A stretch of 40,917 nt of DNA from a virus, in IMG/VR virus record IMGVR_UViG_3300020370_000012, positions 1-40,917 of that record; one strand, 5' to 3'. Shown here piece after piece: positions 1-6,840 of this stretch. Every line of letters starts with the position of its first letter. The stretch's first letter is position 1. The position numbers and the translations under genes are program-made. Under the pieces are notes generated by a model that was not told the DNA's origin, searched no databases, and worked only from the letters and a program-made list of their open reading frames with translations.

Positions 1-539
1 ATGCCACGTTCATGTTTAGCACTCATCTTAGGTGTCGCAGTGAAGAAGTACTTACGTGTGCTCTGAGCAGCAACTATAGTAGTAGCCTCAAAAAAATTGC
101 GTTGCGTAGTGTTGTGTGCTTCGTCACAATAGAAAGTGTCTACGAAGAACTGGTTATTTGCTATCTTGTGTAGACTATGATATGTTGTGAATAATATAAC
201 ATGAGCACCGAATGTATGAGCACTGCTTACAAACTTCATGATGTCCTTCTGATCAGTAACAGAATAGAATGGAGAGTCACCACTGTGTACACTACCAATC
301 TTGTAGTTAGATACATTGGCAAGTATCTCATTGAACTCATTAGCAAGTTGTAGTGCTAACATGATACGTGGTGCTGCTACCACTGTAAGTGTAGGATAGT
401 CACTCTGAACTAACTGAGTACGTAAGTCCTCAATCATACAAATAGTCTTACCACCACCAGTAGGAATATACACTGTACCATGCTCATTATTGTATAGAGC
501 ATCTATAGTGCGTTCTTGATGTGGTCTGAGTGATAACAT
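1..539 (-). CDS. DEAH-box superfamily 2 helicase, N-terminal part (runs off the window)
   Basis: The reading frame starts at ATG 539, with an AAGGA ribosome binding site a few bases upstream, and runs off the left edge, so about 179 residues are visible. In order it shows an N-terminal Q-motif-like stretch (LRPHQERTIDAL), a Walker A motif (IPTGGGKT), a Walker B motif of the DEAH type and motif III (TATP). This is the first RecA-like domain of a nucleic-acid helicase. It lacks the N-terminal domain that precedes the helicase core in T4 UvsW, and its box is DEAH rather than UvsW's DECH, so I do not call it uvsW. A role in replication, recombination or transcript remodelling is inference. Confidence 0.85.
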   Translation of the reverse strand, partial: MLSLRPHQERTIDALYNNEHGTVYIPTGGGKTICMIEDLRTQLVQSDYPTLTVVAAPRIMLALQLANEFNEILANVSNYKIGSVHSGDSPFYSVTDQKDIMKFVSSAHTFGAHVILFTTYHSLHKIANNQFFVDTFYCDEAHNTTQRNFFEATTIVAAQSTRKYFFTATPKMSAKHERG

Positions 540-580
540 AGCATCCTTGTTGTTATCACTATTATAATGTAATTTGATAC

Positions 581-1048
581 TCAATTCATGCTCTTGTGGA
601 CACTTTTTTCAACTGTCACAACACCCTCGTAGATTGCTCTGTTTGCTATATACTTCTCCCATGCTCTCGCATCTATCTCCCATGGTTCATCCCAATACTT
701 AGTGAAGGGAGGCACTACCTTCTTATACCATGTGTTAATACCACTTGCCTTCTGTCCCCACTCTCCTCTGACACGTTGCTTTACGTGTACCATTTCATGT
801 GCGAGTGTGACTAGATAATCCCATTTACTGAGACCATTATGTATTTGTATTTCAAAGAATCGTGGACGTGTGGCACTGTCTAGGCATAACATTTGCCCAT
901 ACATACATTCACGCTTCAATCCCTTGGTTACAATATGGAAGTCAAGTTTATACCGTTTGCCGATATATTTGTCCACGAACCAATCAATGAAGGAGTCTGT
1001 GATAGTGACTCTACGATGATAACCCGAATAGAAGATAGAATGAGACAT
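581..1048 (-). CDS. SprT-like zinc metalloprotease domain protein (HExxH)
   Basis: This is a 155-residue protein from ATG 1048; a TTG six codons further upstream is in frame but less likely. The motif LAHEMVHVKQ fits the HExxH zinc-binding helix of SprT/M48-type metallopeptidases. The residues after it (GEWGQKASGINTWYKK, then WEIDARAWE) resemble the downstream part of SprT-like domains, where a further glutamate or histidine completes the zinc site. Small proteins of this type are common in T4-like cyanophages, and the substrate is unknown. The ribosome binding site is weak and the start may be coupled to an upstream frame. The gene lies directly upstream of the helicase. Confidence 0.65.
   Translation of the reverse strand: MSHSIFYSGYHRRVTITDSFIDWFVDKYIGKRYKLDFHIVTKGLKRECMYGQMLCLDSATRPRFFEIQIHNGLSKWDYLVTLAHEMVHVKQRVRGEWGQKASGINTWYKKVVPPFTKYWDEPWEIDARAWEKYIANRAIYEGVVTVEKSVHKSMN
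594..622 (-). repeat. Stem-loop related to the one at 3596-3621
   Basis: On the minus strand, TTGTGACA and TGTCCACAA can pair with one bulged base around an A-rich loop. The sequence GACAGTTGAAAAAAGTGTC is nearly identical to the hairpin at 3596-3621, differing by one inserted G in the loop. Here it lies inside the last codons of the metalloprotease gene, about 55 bases before the helicase start. Its function is unknown. Confidence 0.5.
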
Positions 1049-1099
1049 GACCAGTGTAAAAACCAAATGAGTGAAACGACGAAAGCTAATTTCATATAT

Positions 1100-1249
1100 C
1101 TAAGCATACTCCCCCTTCATTATAACTAACTTCTTATACAGTTCAACCCCATCAATCTCTTTTGGTTCCTCTGCTTCCATCATGAGACCAAGTAAATAGT
1201 CTATTTGCTCAGGGTTTAGTGGATTCCTGATTACCATAGGTGTGATCAT
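1100..1249 (-). CDS. Small protein of unknown function (49 aa)
   Basis: A short frame runs from ATG 1249 to TAG 1100. It is preceded by an AAAGGAA ribosome binding site seven bases upstream and fills the gap between the first methyltransferase and the metalloprotease. The product starts MITPMVIRNPLNPEQIDYLL and ends LVIMKGEYA. It is acidic in the middle (MEAEEPKEIDG) and has no membrane segment. I do not recognise it. The good ribosome binding site, correct orientation and fit to the gap argue that it is translated. Confidence 0.6.
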   Translation of the reverse strand: MITPMVIRNPLNPEQIDYLLGLMMEAEEPKEIDGVELYKKLVIMKGEYA

Positions 1250-1273
1250 AATAAAATTCCTTTGTTAGTTTAA

Positions 1274-2152
1274 TTATAGCGTATTGAAGTCCAAAGGTGC
1301 GAACTCAGTGGGCACTTCAGCAACTGAACACCGTTCCTCTGCTATTCTAACATACTCTGGTTCTTTTTCAATACCTATGAAGCTACGTTCAGTGGGTAGT
1401 GATGCTACTCCTGTAGTTCCCGATCCACAAAACGGATCGAGGATAGTTCCCTTCTCAGGGCAATATATACTGACCAACCACTCCATTAAAGCTATTGGTT
1501 TAACTGTTGGGTGATTATTGTCCTCACCCTTCTCCTTACGTGTAGCACGTGGAGCATAGAAATACTTCTGGTGTTCTGGTTGTACCTCACCCACTATGTT
1601 GCTTGGGTATCTGCCTTTTGGATTAGCATCTACCTTACCAAACTCCTTCTGTGTGCCTGTTGTCTTACCATCCTTACCGAATGTCCTACGCTTGACACCT
1701 CCTGCTACCCATCCTGTTGGAGGTTTACCATCCCAAGGTACACGTGCGTCCTCAATATTGATCTTACCCACACCATACTTGGCATAGTTATTCTCAATAC
1801 TACCTTCACATGGTCTCTGTGCTACCACAATAGGTTCATGTGCGGGTTTGAGTCTGTTAGTCTTAGGCATCTTGGTAGTTACCATCCACATGATCTGATC
1901 TTTGATCTCAAATCCTGCGTCCTCTACATTTACTGCCATCCTATGATATAACTGTGGACTACAGAATGATAACAGGAAAGCACCAGGTTTCAGTGTCCTG
2001 TATACTTCTTGCCATAGTTCAACTGTAGGCACACTATAATCCCAGTGTTCCATACCCATACCATATGGAGGGTCAGTAATACAACAATCAAATGAGTGGT
2101 CATCCCACCCATCTAACTCTGCCTGAGCATCATTTGAAGAAATTAAATACAT
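1274..2152 (-). CDS. DNA methyltransferase, N6-adenine/N4-cytosine type
   Basis: The 292-residue protein has the catalytic DPPY motif at residues 27-30 and the S-adenosylmethionine-binding motif FCGSG at 241-245, preceded by a TVKP segment. This order (catalytic motif first, SAM site last) is the beta class of amino-methyltransferases, and DPPY is most common in N6-adenine enzymes. The middle third (about 110-200) is the likely target-recognition region. The gene overlaps the 3' end of the PD-(D/E)xK nuclease gene by 23 bases, which suggests translational coupling. It would either protect phage DNA from that nuclease or mark phage DNA against host restriction. The recognition sequence cannot be read from the gene. 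Confidence 0.92.
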   Translation of the reverse strand: MYLISSNDAQAELDGWDDHSFDCCITDPPYGMGMEHWDYSVPTVELWQEVYRTLKPGAFLLSFCSPQLYHRMAVNVEDAGFEIKDQIMWMVTTKMPKTNRLKPAHEPIVVAQRPCEGSIENNYAKYGVGKINIEDARVPWDGKPPTGWVAGGVKRRTFGKDGKTTGTQKEFGKVDANPKGRYPSNIVGEVQPEHQKYFYAPRATRKEKGEDNNHPTVKPIALMEWLVSIYCPEKGTILDPFCGSGTTGVASLPTERSFIGIEKEPEYVRIAEERCSVAEVPTEFAPLDFNTL

Positions 2153-2696
2153 TCTGTTCGCATGTAGGTCTGTCCTTATGTGTAAAGTAGTCAGTATATT
2201 CTGATGTACCCCTCTGTATGTACATCTCTCTCAAATAGAAATCAAAGCCTCTCTCGTCTTGCCACTCTGGTAGTGATTGATAACGAAGGAGTACATCTTT
2301 CATCTCTAATAACATTCTATCATATAATTCTCTCTTGTCCAAGGTGAGTATGTCATCACCCCAGAACAATGTAGTTTCATTATACTTCTGACTTGTGAAT
2401 ACATACAGACCATCTGCGTGTGGTCTACCACTGTTGTACATTGGTTTAGCATTCTGACTAGACTTACACTCTAGGTTGATAATACCCCATCGTGTAGGTA
2501 TCTCATAATCAGGATAGTTCTGAGTACCATTGGGTTGATAGGTATAGACGATACCATATTCATCTAGTATCTCTCCTACTCTCTTTTCATGGTCATCACC
2601 ATTTGCCCAAGGCAGACTCTTGAGTCTAGTCAAGAAATCTGCCATCCTATTAGCATCAAGTAGTGGAGATACGAAACCTATATCATTTAGTTTCAT
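2130..2696 (-). CDS. Predicted PD-(D/E)xK nuclease, restriction-endonuclease-like
   Basis: The 188-residue protein carries the layout of a PD-(D/E)xK nuclease: a helix with E37 (DDHEKRVGEILDEYGI), then P62-D63 (NYPDYEIP), then E76-C77-K78 (INLECKSS), which would form the metal-binding active site. It begins four bases into the end of the preceding small gene (ATGA) and overlaps the methyltransferase start. The arrangement suggests a type II restriction-modification pair, or a nuclease for degrading host DNA paired with self-protection. The family assignment rests on motif spacing only; a non-restriction role such as DNA repair is possible. Confidence 0.6.
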   Translation of the reverse strand: MKLNDIGFVSPLLDANRMADFLTRLKSLPWANGDDHEKRVGEILDEYGIVYTYQPNGTQNYPDYEIPTRWGIINLECKSSQNAKPMYNSGRPHADGLYVFTSQKYNETTLFWGDDILTLDKRELYDRMLLEMKDVLLRYQSLPEWQDERGFDFYLREMYIQRGTSEYTDYFTHKDRPTCEQNVFNFFK

Positions 2697-2953
2697 GAGT
2701 ATGGACTTACTATTTTATCTCCCTTACGTGGATATGCTGCCACCTCTGGGTCTGGGTCTAACCACTTGACATACTCTCTGTCTTCAATACAACAATCTAG
2801 TTGTGCTTGACTATCGAGATAATACATGTCGTAGTATCTCTTCTGTATGTCATTGAACTTCTGTATTCTGAAGTCTGGAGCACCATTTTCTTCTAGTAGT
2901 CCTTTCTGTACAAATCTGTACGGATAGCGTTCAAGAATAACTTCTGTCTTCAT
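2693..2953 (-). CDS. Protein of unknown function (86 aa)
   Basis: This soluble, tyrosine-rich 86-residue protein starts MKTEVILERYPYRFVQKGLL and has no recognised motif. Both its start and its end overlap neighbours by four bases (ATGA), between the small membrane protein upstream and the nuclease downstream, so it is translated as part of the same run. A segment (YLDSQAQLDCCIEDRE) loosely resembles the N-terminus of the adjacent methyltransferase (SNDAQAELDGWDDHSFDCCI), but the match is too short to claim homology. Function unknown. Confidence 0.6.
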   Translation of the reverse strand: MKTEVILERYPYRFVQKGLLEENGAPDFRIQKFNDIQKRYYDMYYLDSQAQLDCCIEDREYVKWLDPDPEVAAYPRKGDKIVSPYS

Positions 2954-3093
2954 GATCTTTTGTCCTCGTTGAGTGGTGAATTGAAATACTTGCGATTAGC
3001 AACATATAATACTGCTAGTGCTGTGATGATTCCGAAGAATCCGATGATAAGAATCGGACTCTGTGGGAAATCGTAAAATGGAACGTTGTTCAT
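2950..3093 (-). CDS. Small single-pass membrane protein (47 aa)
   Basis: A frame of 47 residues runs from ATG 3093 to TGA 2950, and its stop overlaps the next start as ATGA. It has one hydrophobic segment of about 20 residues (roughly 12-31, ILIIGFFGIITALAVLYVA) followed by a basic, then charged tail (NRKYFNSPLNEDKRS). A single-pass inner-membrane protein with a cytoplasmic C-terminus is likely. I do not recognise the family; it does not match the small photosystem subunits I know. It is supported by tight packing between two coding regions and the ATGA junction. Confidence 0.6.
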   Translation of the reverse strand: MNNVPFYDFPQSPILIIGFFGIITALAVLYVANRKYFNSPLNEDKRS

Positions 3094-3098
3094 TGAAA

Positions 3099-3536
3099 TT
3101 ACCTCATGTAAAGATGACCACCTGCCCAATCAATATTGTCAGGGTTATGTAAGAACTCTCTGTCCTTGATGATTCTCATGTCATATCTGACATGTTTGGC
3201 AGGGTTCTGCCAAGATGCTGCCTTGTAGACCTCACCTGTTTTCTTGTCGATGAAACAGTGTACTGAACCATTTCTGAATCTAGACTCATTTTCATCGAAT
3301 GTCTGGTATACAACCTTGAAGAACTTACGTCCTGTAATTGCTTTCCATGTGTAGAGATATCTTGCGTCTCTAGTTTTGATCTCTCTTAGTTTGTCAAGAG
3401 CATGATCAGTGTATCTACCTTCAGATACCATTCTCTGATATGAATCTACTTGATGATTGTAGAAGTTGTCATTTAAAGCAGTAATGTAATCTGCTGTCCA
3501 CTCTTGAACTCTTTGTTCTTGTGGTTTGATCTTCAT
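3099..3536 (-). CDS. Conserved cyanophage protein of unknown function (145 aa)
   Basis: The 145-residue soluble protein starts MKIKPQEQRVQEWTADYI with an AAAGGAG ribosome binding site just upstream. The C-terminal half (VHCFIDKKTGEVYKAASWQ, then KHVRYDMRIIKDRE) reads like a compact beta-rich domain often seen in cyanophage hypothetical proteins, and I recall related sequences without a known function. It opens a minus-strand run that continues through the small membrane protein, the nuclease and the methyltransferase. Confidence 0.65.
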   Translation of the reverse strand: MKIKPQEQRVQEWTADYITALNDNFYNHQVDSYQRMVSEGRYTDHALDKLREIKTRDARYLYTWKAITGRKFFKVVYQTFDENESRFRNGSVHCFIDKKTGEVYKAASWQNPAKHVRYDMRIIKDREFLHNPDNIDWAGGHLYMR

Positions 3537-3595
3537 GTTAGCTCCTTTGTTTGTATGTTCTTATTATAGAGCCTAGTCAACTCGTATGGGAAATT

Positions 3596-3621
3596 AGTGG
3601 ACACTTTTTTAACTGTCCACT
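3596..3621 (-). repeat. Perfect 8-bp stem-loop after the second methyltransferase
   Basis: AGTGGACA and TGTCCACT form a perfect 8-bp stem around a 10-base A/T-rich loop. On the minus strand it starts five bases after the stop codon of the methyltransferase at 3626. No U-tract follows, so it is not a clear intrinsic terminator; an RNA end or processing site is possible. A closely related sequence occurs at 594-622, and the pair brackets the nuclease/methyltransferase block. Confidence 0.55.
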
Positions 3622-3625
3622 CGTG

Positions 3626-4720
3626 TCACATATCAAATGGCAACTTCGTAGGTATAGCCTTGAGTCGTTTTTGGATCAGTGATCCATACTGTTCGTTAAG
3701 CTCACACCCGATATAACTGCGATCATGTTGCTTAGCCACCATAGCTGTAGTTCCTGATCCCATAAATGGATCTAGAATAGTGTCGCCTTTCCTGCTTCCT
3801 GCTAGTATACATGGTTCGATCAACTCTGGAGGGAAACAAGCAAAGTGTGCTCCCTTGAATGGTTTATTTGTTACTGACCAAACATCTCGTTTATTTTTCC
3901 GTTCATAAGACTTGGTAAGACCACTATGAGGTTGAAGGCCAGTGCCAGGATTATGGTACTTACCGCTTGTCCTGTCTCGTTTACCCCAATCTTGCTTGAC
4001 TGGTTCTTTGATTGCTTCGTTGTCATAATAATACTTACGTTGTTTACTCAATAAAAATATGTACTCATGTGATTTAGTACACCTGTCCTTAACTGACTCT
4101 GGCATTGGATTTGGTTTATGCCATATAATATCCTGACGTAGATACCATCCATCTGCTCGCAATGCGAAAGCAAGCATCCATGGTATACCTATCATGTCCT
4201 TCTCTTTCAGACCATCTAGTTTGTTTGCTCTCCTATTACATTCTTCTGGTAGGTCTTGATTTGTTCTACTTACTGTTTGTTTAGGTAGTCCACCTGTGCC
4301 TGGTCTGTAATTATAATAGCTATCACCTATGTTCACCCATAGTACACCATCATCTGCGAGTACATCACGTACCTCACGAAATACCTCTACCAGTGATTCA
4401 ATAAACTCTTCTGGTGTCTCTTCTAATCCTATTTGACTATCTTGTCTAATAGCACCACACTTGGGGCAAACAGTTTTGTAGATAGCATCACCCACACCTG
4501 ACATCTGATCATGATTCTTATGTCCAGTAATACAATGATCAGGATTAACCTTTGAGTCTCTCATGTGATTACAGTTGGGGTCACCACCTATCCATGTTGC
4601 TGTACCATAGTCACGTAGACCATAGTAAGGAGGTGATGTCACACACATTTGAGCACTGCCACGTGGAAACTGTTTAAGTGTATTCTTACAGTCTCCAAAT
4701 AATATAAGATCTTTTACCAT
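3626..4720 (-). CDS. DNA methyltransferase, TSPPY type with cysteine-rich insertion
   Basis: The 364-residue protein has the catalytic motif TSPPY at residues 28-32 and the SAM-binding motif FMGSG at 319-323 (DPFMGSGTT). It is a beta-class amino-methyltransferase; the SPPY form is typical of N4-cytosine enzymes but also occurs in N6-adenine ones. An insertion at about 48-95 holds C51, H53, C64, then C86 and C89 (CPKCG), which looks like a zinc-binding element and is expected to lie near target recognition. No nuclease gene is adjacent, so this is probably a solitary methyltransferase that modifies phage DNA. It overlaps the upstream small gene by seven bases. Confidence 0.9.
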   Translation of the reverse strand: MVKDLILFGDCKNTLKQFPRGSAQMCVTSPPYYGLRDYGTATWIGGDPNCNHMRDSKVNPDHCITGHKNHDQMSGVGDAIYKTVCPKCGAIRQDSQIGLEETPEEFIESLVEVFREVRDVLADDGVLWVNIGDSYYNYRPGTGGLPKQTVSRTNQDLPEECNRRANKLDGLKEKDMIGIPWMLAFALRADGWYLRQDIIWHKPNPMPESVKDRCTKSHEYIFLLSKQRKYYYDNEAIKEPVKQDWGKRDRTSGKYHNPGTGLQPHSGLTKSYERKNKRDVWSVTNKPFKGAHFACFPPELIEPCILAGSRKGDTILDPFMGSGTTAMVAKQHDRSYIGCELNEQYGSLIQKRLKAIPTKLPFDM

Positions 4721-4968
4721 ATCTCGTCGTCATCCGTCCATGTGTACCTGTAGCATTCTTCATCCTCCCAATCGAACTCTGCCTTGTCATACTGCATCAT
4801 ACGATATCCCTGTTCAGATCCAGCTCTGATACTGCTGTCTCCTTCATTCATAGACCATACCCATTGTAACCACTCTGTGATCTCGTGATCAGGGAGTGTC
4901 TCCATCATATGATCTAATAAAAATTCAAACTGACCTCTGCTGAGGTGCTTACGTTTAATTCTTGGCAC
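4714..4968 (-). CDS. Small acidic protein of unknown function (84 aa)
   Basis: The 84-residue protein has a basic N-terminus (MPRIKRKHLSRGQFEFLLD) and a strongly acidic, tryptophan-containing C-terminus (FDWEDEECYRYTWTDDDEIW). It overlaps the gene before it by 14 bases and the methyltransferase after it by seven. No domain is recognised. The charge split could suit a nucleic-acid mimic or binding partner, but that is speculation. Confidence 0.6.
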   Translation of the reverse strand: MPRIKRKHLSRGQFEFLLDHMMETLPDHEITEWLQWVWSMNEGDSSIRAGSEQGYRMMQYDKAEFDWEDEECYRYTWTDDDEIW

Positions 4969-5635
4969 GTCGTTCTTTCAATAGTATTTTGTGATTGACC
5001 CACATATTGACATAATCATTTAATGACTCTTCAATATTAATATCATCTAACCAGAATTCTACCACATATCCAGATTTTAGCAACTTAAGTTTACCTGTCC
5101 GTTGTACGTGGTATGGTTGTCCTGCTTTTACGATGTCTCCATCATACCACATTTCCTCGGTTGCGACAAGTAGTCTGTCAGTGCGGTCAAATATTATATC
5201 TGTGTCTATCTTATGTACTTTCCTATTATAATATCCTATATCTTTATCAGGATCAGGACCTATACAAATAGCACTAGCATTGTCTGTGAGTGCTGTAAGT
5301 CTAGTCATACCAGACATTTTAAAGTTTAAATATGTGCCTGGTTTATTAATTAATGCGTGTGGTACTCCTGCTGTCTCACTCATCCATACACCACTAGGAA
5401 ATAACAGACACCTGTTGTGTAGGTAGAACTTATCTAAGTATGCTTCAGCTGGCATATTATCTTCCAGCCCTGAGACACCACAATTATTATATACTCTCTT
5501 TCTTATATCTTCAGGAATAGGTATCACCTTACCTTCAGGGTCATCACCGATGAACTTGAATCCTTTTTCTACGTTGTAATAATATAATATGGTAACACCA
5601 TGACCTGAGTCTTGGATTACTTTTTCACTATGCAC
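4955..5635 (-). CDS. Unknown protein, paralogue of the neighbouring 253-aa protein
   Basis: The 226-residue soluble protein shares a core with the product of 5628-6389. The segment at about 74-100 (HNRCLLFPSGVWMSETAG, ending NKPG) and the segment at 107-140 (KMSGMTRLTALTDNAS, then ICIGP, then YYNRKVHK) line up in order with the neighbour, while the ends differ. This is a local duplication that has diverged strongly. Its place just downstream of the adhesin gene suggests a link to the tail fibre, such as assembly or attachment, but no motif proves that. Confidence 0.65.
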   Translation of the reverse strand: MHSEKVIQDSGHGVTILYYYNVEKGFKFIGDDPEGKVIPIPEDIRKRVYNNCGVSGLEDNMPAEAYLDKFYLHNRCLLFPSGVWMSETAGVPHALINKPGTYLNFKMSGMTRLTALTDNASAICIGPDPDKDIGYYNRKVHKIDTDIIFDRTDRLLVATEEMWYDGDIVKAGQPYHVQRTGKLKLLKSGYVVEFWLDDINIEESLNDYVNMWVNHKILLKERRAKN

Positions 5636-6389
5636 TAAATCCCTCTGCGTATCCGTCCCATTTATATTCTTTAGGAACTCTGTCTACAAACTCAATCAAT
5701 CCATCCTCAAACTGTTGTAACCATGCTCTTCCTGCTTCAGCTGCGTTAACCTCATTAGTAGTGAACTCAATAAGATATGTTGGCTTAGTTACATTGAATG
5801 ATTGCCAGTCAGTCACTGTGCATTTGAATGCGAAGTGCTTCTTCAATAGAAATCCTTGAATGTAACAGTCCTCTGTTGGTACTATTATACTTCCTTCTGT
5901 CTCTGGTTTAAATCTACCACTCTCTGCCCAATAATATACTTTTCTCTGATAGTTCTTAGCATCTACAGGTCCTACACACACTGAGGATCCATCCTTAACC
6001 ATACTTGTGAGTCTAGTTACACCTGGCATTTTATATCCAGAGTGACTACCCGCATGATGTAATAGACTGTGGTCAGGCATATTTAATGCGTCTGCCTTCC
6101 AGTCTGAGGTGAATAGTATGGATCTATGGTGAATGATAGCATCATCATAACCATACTTACGTAGCAATGCTTCGTTCTCAGCCACCTTACCACTAGGGTT
6201 CTTCTCTATCCAGTCAGCTAACACATCGAAATCAGGTTTCACCTCTGTTATATCAGGGTCATTACCAAATATCTTTTTACCTAGTCTGGCACTCACACAT
6301 GATAATATCTCAAACCCATGCTGTTCGATCTTCTTACCGAACCCATAGGCAGCAATGTCATATGATTTATTTTCAGTTATGTCAAACAT
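5628..6389 (-). CDS. Unknown protein, paralogue of the neighbouring 226-aa protein
   Basis: The 253-residue soluble protein shares two ordered segments with the product of 4955-5635: about 87-114 (HHRSILFTSDW, ending HHAG) and 120-150 (KMPGVTRLTSMVKDGSS, then VCVGP, then YQRKVYYW). The start overlaps the stop of the 149-residue gene by one base, and the end overlaps the paralogue by eight. No enzyme motif is recognised. The surrounding genes point to the tail-fibre region. Confidence 0.65.
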   Translation of the reverse strand: MFDITENKSYDIAAYGFGKKIEQHGFEILSCVSARLGKKIFGNDPDITEVKPDFDVLADWIEKNPSGKVAENEALLRKYGYDDAIIHHRSILFTSDWKADALNMPDHSLLHHAGSHSGYKMPGVTRLTSMVKDGSSVCVGPVDAKNYQRKVYYWAESGRFKPETEGSIIVPTEDCYIQGFLLKKHFAFKCTVTDWQSFNVTKPTYLIEFTTNEVNAAEAGRAWLQQFEDGLIEFVDRVPKEYKWDGYAEGFSA

Positions 6390-6838
6390 TAGCTAGTTAA
6401 ATTTTCAAATTGGAAGTCGAAATCGTCTTCGTGGAATATAGTTGTGATCCTAGTCTCTGTGAGTAGTGGATCAAAGTGATTAGCAGTCTGTTTGTGCATC
6501 TCTGTTAGATGTGTCTCTAACTCTGTTGCTGTACATGTCTGCTCTTGATTCTTAAGAGTATTACACTGAGTCAGCTGACTTGAGCTGTCTCCCTCTCTAT
6601 TCTTCTGTATTAATACAGCATCAAATGCTAGTTTTGCTATCTGTAACCTAATTGGTTCAGTAGCATTTAGATTCCATGCATCAATTAATAGATCATCTGG
6701 TTGAGTTACTAACTCACTACAGTTGATTGATACATGTATTTGTTGAGCATCATCATCAACTTCAGTAATAGTGAACTTCACTGAGTCCGCACCTAATACT
6801 TTGAATTGAGGCTCTTGTGTTACGTCTGATTGTGCCAT
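6389..6838 (-). CDS. Unknown protein next to the adhesin (149 aa)
   Basis: The 149-residue protein starts MAQSDVTQEPQFKVLGADSV and begins two bases after the adhesin stop codon. It is acidic, has a short beta-rich N-terminal half (VKFTITEVDDDAQQIHVSIN) and a helical C-terminal half with acidic residues at the end (FHEDDFDFQFENL). No family is recognised. In T4-like phages a small gene after the distal fibre gene is often a fibre assembly factor, so that is a reasonable guess only. Confidence 0.6.
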   Translation of the reverse strand: MAQSDVTQEPQFKVLGADSVKFTITEVDDDAQQIHVSINCSELVTQPDDLLIDAWNLNATEPIRLQIAKLAFDAVLIQKNREGDSSSQLTQCNTLKNQEQTCTATELETHLTEMHKQTANHFDPLLTETRITTIFHEDDFDFQFENLTS

Positions 6839-6840
6839 TG

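Noticed and set aside
1-539. Calling the left-edge helicase UvsW
   Set aside because: It lacks the N-terminal domain of T4 UvsW and has DEAH rather than DECH, so a different SF2 helicase is more likely.
928-1107. A 59-codon minus-strand frame (MLRYMKLAFVVSLIWFLHWS...) with a GGGGGAG ribosome binding site and a hydrophobic start
   Set aside because: It overlaps the metalloprotease gene out of frame over most of its length and has no match I know; the good ribosome binding site is part of the preceding small gene. It may be an unrecognised small membrane gene but cannot be supported.
3563-3568. TATAAT upstream of the 145-residue gene as a sigma-70 promoter
   Set aside because: No -35 box lies at a usable distance; the nearest TTGACT is only six bases away.
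6368-6385. TTGACA followed by a weak -10-like box on the minus strand
   Set aside because: It lies inside the first codons of the 253-residue gene, pointing into it, and the -10 match is poor.
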